A DNA stretch of 64,000 bases from Polydactylus sextarius (Eukaryota > Chordata > Actinopteri > Polynemidae), in assembly GCA_016801845.1 (NCBI GenBank), contig CM028921.1, positions 11,012,775-11,076,774 on the forward strand. The letters run 5' to 3'. Under the pieces are notes generated by a model that made no database searches, was not told the origin of the DNA, and saw only the letters and a list, made by a program, of their open reading frames with translations. Positions 57,001 to 64,000 of the stretch are shown piece after piece; the stretch's first letter is position 1, and each line of letters opens with the position of its first letter. Made by a program: the position numbers and the translations under genes.

Positions 57001-60000
57001 GAATATGTGAGCAGTAAACATGAGAAGGTCTGCTCCATTGACAGGAATTCCACTTTCTGCTGCTGCTGTGAAACATGGCATACCTAATTGTACAGTGGTC
57101 ACCCACGAGGTCTAAATAGGGTGCAAGACCACACAGTACGATACAGGCCCACTGTAGGAAACTCTCAGAGACACAGGAAGAAACTGTGAGCTTTATTCAC
57201 TGATTGTTTTAGTTCAGGGTGATCCATCTGCGTAAGGTCTCAAAATGCATCACTTTCTTTTTTTATATTCTGTTTCACTGGAACAAGTCTTTTTATGTAA
57301 ACAATGAGATTGGATGCGATGCAAATGGGTGCATGTATTATGCATTAAGGAATCCTTTTTTTCAACACCTTTTAAAAACATTTATTCTTTGGTTAAATGC
57401 GGACACAATATTGTAAATGAGATAGTATGACATTAATTTAGATTTGGATAACACTGGTCCATTTCAAAGTGACAGAAGTCGTTGACGTTTCAAGAAACAA
57501 CAGCTTCATAACTTGTAATGAGGAGGTGAGAAGATTTATGAGGTGAAAAGTAGCATGCTCACTCCCGAGGCTATGGCCCCTGCATCCCCCCACTCCTCCT
57601 CTCAACAAAGAAGGAGCAGCACGTGGTGTCTTCAGTAGTATGTGGATTTTACTCCATCACTGGCCAGCCCAAGTTTAGATCACCCCCTCCTGCTAATGAC
57701 ACATTCAAATTTGCTGTGGTTAGGGTTTTCTTCAAATACACAGCTAGATTCACACAAATTCTTCTCCCCACCTCACCTCTCTCTGGTCTGGCCTAAGAAA
57801 ACCACATGCCGGGGTCACTGTGCTCTCCTCAAGCCAAACCAGACCCATAATTTTGCTTTTGTTTCAGATGTAGCCTCAAATCCTGAAATATAAAGACCCA
57901 GTCCAGCCTGGGAAGGTCAGTATGTAGAAGGAAAGAGTGAGATAGAGAGAAAGACTGAAAGAAAGCAAGAGAGACAGTAAGAATGAGAAAGGGGGTAGAG
58001 TGAGAAAGAGGAGCTCAAGAGTGCTGGTGAGAGTGGAGTAGTTTCCAATCTATTGAGGAAGTCTTTATTATACACTATGTGTGTGGACAGGAAGAGCTGT
58101 GTAATGAGGAACAGATCTCGCCAAACCACTGGCCATTACTGACCATTGCTGACCATTACACCCAGTGAGCTTTAACTATTTTGGATCTGTGCTCTTTCCA
58201 GGTTAACAGAGTGCATTCACACTTTTGTGTGATGTCTCGATGTGACATGAAAGCAGCTCACAACTTCTTCCCTGTAACTTCTTCCTTTGCGAGCTATTAA
58301 AAGAAATGTTGTCTAATGTATGACCTCATAAAATTAGATGAATCAGTTTCCTATGTTTTGTGACAATATAATGATATGATATAGAGGAATTTGCATAAAT
58401 TGGCTGTCTTAAATAATAATTTAAGTCAAATATACTATATGTAGCCCCCCTCACCAAATTTATACACCGCTGACATTTAGTTGGGTCAAACCAAAGCTCC
58501 AGTCACGATGAAACATGTTTTCTGCCAATCACCACCTTGTGTTAATCAAAAAGGTCAAAATGCTCACGCCATAAGGCTTCCATTGTAACAAATGGAGAGG
58601 AGTGGAGGTGGTGTGGTGTGGGGGTGATGACTGAAACCCAAAAACCTCAACCTCCTTTTAAGAAAAACAAACCAGTTTTATTTGAGAGCCAGCTTGTGCT
58701 TTATACTACCCTGACCTCAGGAAGCTTTCCCTTTCAGTCCAGCTCTGGACACACTGTTCCACCATTCAGGGGACCGGGCAGATCTATGACACATGTGATG
58801 GCTGAAATGCAGTGTGGCCCTGGCCACAAATCCAGCAACATTTGGACCCTGGAGTCTTGTTTCGTGGGAAGCTGACGCTCTGACCACAGACGGACAATAA
58901 CATGGTTTTTGCTTGGCGCATGTTGGTGTTTTGTATATTACGTATATTGCTTGGCTTAGTATTACCTATTGTAAAAGTATCCATAATCATTCAACCTCAT
59001 GGGGAGATGTTGAGTAATGGCAGGCAGTATAAGGATTTAGAGTGACAGTTCAGGGTAATACAATGGAAGAATATTACAAGGAAACACATGAACCCTAAAT
59101 GTAAATCACCGCCTGTTCTGACTGTACACCACAAAACATAGTAGCAGATCTGTAATACTGCCTTCACCTGCCAGTGATTTTATTATAATGTGGGTGTAAC
59201 ATCTTTAGAATAGCATGGCAGGAATCAAACCTCAAAACCTCTTTCATCCGTCAACGTTAAGAGAACATCATGTGCCAATAAGTCTAGCCTAACAAATCCT
59301 TGTTTTCATGGTTACCAAATAATCTCACCCCTTTTGTTTCTGAGCGACAGTCATGTATGAGCATAGGGTATTATTTTAGCAACAGTTGTGTTGAGTTGTC
59401 CGTTTTTCTGTTCCAAGAAATCCATGCATACCTCTCCATTAGACAATGTACTGATGTTATCTCCTGCTTGACAGGAATGCCACATACTAAAACATTTTTT
59501 CTCCTTGTCCAGCCTTGTGTTGTTAGATCAAGTACCTTGGAAACCTGCTTGGTAAAAAAAAAATGACATCTAGAACTCTGGGTGTCATCTTCTTTCATAA
59601 TAATTGTTTCTGTTTTGAGACCACTGGCAAGTCTGATCTGGCTGTGTTTTATTAAGACCTGTATTAAAGAATCTACAGCAAAGAGTCCATGACAGACCCG
59701 TGAGATGCCACCATGGGGAGTTGTGTAATCAAAACTGCAAAGGAATTTTTGTTGCTTTTACTGTATGTGAGCCACTCATGGCTTCCAATATTCAGCATGA
59801 AACACAGACGTGCTGGCATCTGGCTGGTCAGCCCTTGTTTTATATCCAAGGTCAATGAGCTGCCAACTTTTAGACATATTATTTTAACATAATGTACACA
59901 CATTCAGTGCATTACAACGTAAACAACTTAAATGCAGCTCAAAGGGCAACAATTTAACTGAGAGCACCGCTACCTCTATTGTGAATTGTTTATTTCTAAG

Positions 60001-60512
60001 AAGAAGCATTACTGCACATAATTACATCTGACAGAGTGCCCTCTGACAAGAAACCACACAAAGGCATTATATGCCCATAGATTGGAAAGAAATGTACATT
60101 TGTCAGCATTATGATTTATTTTGCCTGCATATGGTAAACAAGGCGAGACAGGCAATTCCTTCCTCTCTGAAACCAAGCATATCAGACTGGATTCCATTCC
60201 TCTCCCATTTCATTTCATATTTCATACAGCCCATTTGAACAATTGTGTTATTATGGCAGTGTAAATAGACCTTTGCACTGGGCAAGACTTCAGGAATGCT
60301 GATGATGTGTAAGCTGACACTATGCCGGCCGCACAAAGCTAAAGCATCATTTATTGTAGATTGTGGCTCCTGTGATAGGTGGGTGGTGTTTATTGCCAGC
60401 CAATCATCTGCATTGGCTGGTAAAACCATATCAATGTCAGTATGAATGGAATATAATAACCAGTTCTGGAATTGAAAATATGTACCTAATTCAAATCGCT
60501 GGACTCAAATTG
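48021..60512. other. Intergenic region without recognisable genes
   Basis: About 12.5 kb right of fbln1. I found no spliced coding gene, tRNA, snRNA, let-7-like hairpin or intact transposon. ORFs of up to about 170 codons are scattered on both strands without recognisable family sequence. Low-complexity spots include (CAT)n near 48,582-48,600 and GA-rich sequence at about 57,928-58,015. Regulatory elements or long non-coding RNAs cannot be excluded. Confidence 0.45.
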
Positions 60513-60513
60513 A

Positions 60514-60560
<47 letters not shown>

Positions 60561-60681
60561 CATTTCTCCTCCATGTCTTTTACTCCACTCTTCCTCTTAT
60601 CACGTTATTTATTTTATTTTATTCTTTATATATATCTCTTATATATATATATATATTATATGTATATATATATATATATCT

Positions 60682-60720
<39 letters not shown>
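60514..60720. repeat. Compound (TA)n microsatellite
   Basis: Two long TA runs (about 60,514-60,558 and 60,624-60,720, the second with CTCT breaks) flank a 65 bp pyrimidine-rich spacer. The repeat explains the 201-codon Tyr/Ile-rich ORF that crosses it, which is not a real gene. Confidence 0.95.
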
Positions 60721-60723
<3 letters not shown>

Positions 60724-63379
60724 TTAATGCATTCTTCAATAACATGCACCCTTTTATTTCTACGACATGTGTTATTAAGACGGATGCTATAGAGACTGGC
60801 TATGCAAAATTTCTCAAATTATCTGATCTCAGTTACTTAATTTCAAAATATACGTATATTGCAACCTTATGTTTGACTCCATATTCAGACATTTTCAATA
60901 TACCGCAAAAATGCATCAACAGCTATTTGGTCTCCCTTGCTATGCCTTGTGAAGCTTGGCTGCTTTGACTTATATTGGTGCTTGCAACATTTATTCATAC
61001 GTTTTTGCATGGCAGGAATGTGGCTAGCGAATCATAGTTTATACTGAAACAACACGGCTTATTGTCTATGAAATTCAGGGGGAAAATTTCAGCGACAGTC
61101 GAACGCTTTGACTCACAGTTTGCCACATGTTTCCGCTGCAAATGTCTCCTCTGGTCTGCTGTGGAACGCAGTAAAGTTACTGTCCAGATTCTTGCAAACG
61201 TCAAGTTTTAAATTACAGTCACATTATTCCAGGAGGTCAATAGGGTTTAGGCATTGTCAGTATAGTGTTCACATTACCAGAAATTATATGAATATTAGTA
61301 CCATCCAAGGCTATGCATTTTGCTTAGCCACAGTGATGTAGGCCAAGTGAGTGTAGTTAACCTGGATCATGTGCCTTGTTTGGATTAAACCCTCTTCACT
61401 GCTTCCTCCAGTAGCCTGGCCTTGGCTGCCCTCTCTAAGCCCCCATTAACCTCCACCTAAGACCTCAAGGAAGCCAAGCTAAAGAATATGGAGTAAATAA
61501 GACTATTATATAGTTTAGCCAGCTGTTGTGAGTATGTATAATGTATGTTTTTGATGTCTGAAGGAGATGATTGATGCAAGTTTGATATTTCTGCAAAGCT
61601 ACTGGTATGATTTCATAACTAAATGCAGATCTTCCACTTTTCCATTCTTTTCCATTCCATTTACACTGTATTCATTTTACTGTAAACCATGTCAGAAATC
61701 AGAGGTTTGTAAGAGTGGAAGGTTCAGTGCACAGCTCTTATGGTGTACCTGAAGGACAACCACAGTGTAAATCTTCCTCCTCGAGGGAGGAGATTCAGGA
61801 TGTGGTTATGAAGGAAAGCAGAGCTGTGTCTGTGTGTGTGCTTGTACATGCTTATCTAATGGTGGACCTCTGTCGTTTCACGCTCACCAACAGTGGACCT
61901 GTGAGTCAAAAACACACTGATGGCAGCAGTGCAGGACCAAAGCAGGTCCAAACCTGCATGAACAGCAGCAGTTGGGAGGTGCAGTGCAGAGCTTCTATAC
62001 ATAATGGAATAATTCATGCTTTATATTTACACATATGTAGAGAACCTCTTCAGTTTTATGTTGCACAAAAATATAAGCCACTCACACCTCTTTACACACA
62101 TAACAGCCTGACCCCTGAGTTTGAAGCCCTAGATCCTGACACAGGGTTGGATGGGAACCAGACGTTGCACCACTGGCGTCTATCTTACACTCAGAAACAA
62201 ACCCAACATGCCATCTTCACACTGGGAGTTTCCCTCTTTCCCTCTTTTTTGATCTTATCTTGAGTCTCATCAGAATAAAGCTTACAGGGGCCCCATGGGA
62301 CCTGTGCAACAAAGCAAACAAGACACTTAGTATACGAAAAAAAAAATAGTTCAGTCAGGGGAGCAATTTTTTTGTATGGCACACTAACATACAAAGCCTA
62401 TGCAAAGACATTATTAGCTGTATTGGCAACTCAAAGTTCTGAGATAAGGAATCAATGACTATCAACTATGGCTGTGGAAGCACCATGGGCTTTGCAGAAG
62501 AATTCTTGCCATTGGCTGTTAAAAAGGAATGTTTGTTGATTGTAAAACAGTTCAGGAGAGTAAGGAAAAGTGAAAATTTGCTTTGCAGACTCTCACAATA
62601 ATATACCACAAGATTGTGCCATTTCCTAAAATAACTGATTGGTCATTTGGCAGTATTTTTTATACACAATCTGTTATCTCAGATATAACCTGGAGCAGGT
62701 AATGTGTGTAGCGTATATTGTGACTCAGGGGTAGACCTGAAGTTTCCCTGTGGACTTATGCCTGCCTGTAATTTTCAGCCTTCTAGTACCAAGTGAGACT
62801 TGCTTAGTGTGCTTTTAATTTGTCAGTCTGTCTCGTATCTTCATTTTAGCCAACTTTACAGTCTGTCTCTGTGTCTCTACACACCTGCTCATCATTGGAA
62901 TCAACATATCTGAATGTCATCAAGCAAAGTCTCCTTCACTACAAGAACCACGAGATAGCTATGCAACCTCTGGTTGATTTATATGACATGTTCTTAGTTC
63001 TTCTGCCTTGAAACCTACTTGTTTTGCCCATCTGAATTTTTGTTGCCTGCCTGCCTTATACCAGTTCTCTTTTTCTTGAACATTTCCCCTTGCCTGCCTG
63101 TCCACTATGGTATTATAGCAAGTCCTCCCATTCACATCCCCAGGATCCCTACAGTCTAGTCATGCCCCAGATTTCTTACCTGTCCATAGAGTACATATGG
63201 ATTCAACCTAATTTGCAACTTTACAGCAAGTACTTTTTAGTGGGTGACTCTAAGGATCTAACAGAATTGACACCTAAGCTGAGATTCTTACAGATTTCAA
63301 CTCTTTCATTCCGTTGCACACTTCAAAATCCAGTGCATCTCACATGGATCAAGCACAGATCCTTAAAGCTACAAAAAAA
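60721..63379. other. Intergenic sequence
   Basis: No gene or named repeat recognised. A 182-codon ORF at 61,715-62,263 has no family similarity that I can see and no supporting splice structure. Confidence 0.45.
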
Positions 63380-64000
63380 TCTTGTGCTTCTTGAGCCATC
63401 TCACTAGCACAACTTGCTCAATTTGAAATTTTGTTTGATTCTTCAACAACAAGTTGCTTAAGAATCAAACCCACAACTTCTAAAATGATCAATTATCCTG
63501 TCACTCAAACATGTTTTCTCTTGCCGACCGTGCCTGACCAAAGGTGGTCCCCTGTTGTTTTTGGACAACAATTAAGGGATTCAAAAAAAATACAGCTCAT
63601 GTTAAAGGACTGCTTAGAAATTTTGAGGTTCATTTTTAATGGTTTAAGTGAAAGTTTTGACTTAACTTAAAGTGAAGACTGGTCAAAAGTGCTTGACCAA
63701 ATGGCCCAGGGAATTAGAGGACTATTTTGAAATTTTGAGGTTGTGGGTTCAAACTTCAGTTTATTTGTGTGCATTTTGTGAATTTTCATGTCAAAGTCCA
63801 AAATGTCTAAGAAACATTTGCTTTAATGGTCCCGACCAAATGGCTAAGGGAGTCTGTGGAACTGAAGTTTTGGGGCATGGTCACTTTGATATTTGCACAA
63901 GTCAAAGCATTGCTTTTTGCTTTAAGAAACACACAAAAGAACAACTCGAAGTGCTTGACCAAATGTCTAAAAGTATGAAAAGACTGCTTCAAGGTTTTGT
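63380..64000. repeat. tRNA-like/SINE-like repeat units in both orientations
   Basis: The phrase AGTGCTTGACCAAATG begins at 63,688 and again at 63,950, with a third GACCAAATGGCTAAGGGA at 63,834. The first unit continues to GTTGTGGGTTCAAAC (about 63,740-63,754), which matches the RNA polymerase III B-box core GGTTCRANNC. On the minus strand 63,450-63,480 reads GAAGTTGTGGGTTTGATTC, a similar B-box-like end. The units are degenerate and do not fold into a convincing tRNA by eye. The cluster runs off the window edge. Confidence 0.5.

Noticed and set aside
60363..60968. Longest ORF in the window (201 codons)
   Set aside because: It is mostly alternating Tyr/Ile from the TA microsatellite and has no family similarity or splice context.
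61715..62263. 182-codon ORF in the right intergenic region
   Set aside because: No recognisable domain, no neighbouring exons, and composition like surrounding non-coding DNA.
47500..64000. let-7/Wnt7b/atxn10 neighbourhood expected from human FBLN1 synteny
   Set aside because: I looked for the let-7 seed-containing mature sequence in both orientations and for atxn10 or wnt7b exons and found none within the window.

Overview
This is vertebrate genomic DNA, almost certainly from a teleost fish and probably a spiny-rayed one. Coding sequence comes as short exons with GT-AG junctions, set in AT-rich introns that carry microsatellites, poly-A/T runs, decayed Tc1/mariner transposons and other repeats of a kind I associate with teleosts. 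There is no bacterial or viral gene organisation. I found three protein-coding genes and rebuilt each one exon by exon from splice sites, reading phase and family sequence.

Layout. (1) About 0.6-1.0 kb: a decayed Tc1-like transposase fragment. (2) 1,897-4,683, minus strand: akr1d1, steroid 5-beta-reductase, 9 coding exons and 326 aa, with the diagnostic active-site Glu120. (3) 5,909-15,397, plus strand: trim24 (TIF1-alpha), 18 coding exons and about 953-956 aa, with RING, two B-boxes, coiled coil, PHD and bromodomain. It diverges head-to-head from akr1d1 across a 1.2 kb CpG-rich interval. (4) 18,869-47,043, plus strand: fbln1 (fibulin-1). Fourteen shared exons encode a signal peptide, three anaphylatoxin-like modules and nine EGF modules. 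They then splice either to one C-type terminal exon (679 aa) or to three D-type exons (693 aa), which reproduces the mammalian fibulin-1C/1D arrangement. (5) 47.5-64 kb: apparently intergenic, with repeats and no recognisable gene. At the right edge there are tRNA-like or SINE-like units in both orientations.

The genes do not form a pathway. akr1d1 acts in bile-acid and steroid metabolism, trim24 is a chromatin reader and nuclear co-regulator, and fbln1 is a secreted extracellular-matrix protein. The akr1d1-trim24 adjacency matches human 7q33-q34 as I recall it. fbln1 lies on a different human chromosome (22q13), so the trim24-fbln1 junction differs from the human order.

The points most worth a second look are in trim24: a (TG)n tract standing in for the polypyrimidine tract of a frame-shifting exon, a one-base frame conflict at exon 10, a GC-AG intron inside the PHD finger, and a bromodomain that appears to have lost its acetyl-lysine-binding Asn and much of its ZA loop. 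I do not see a wholly new biological system.
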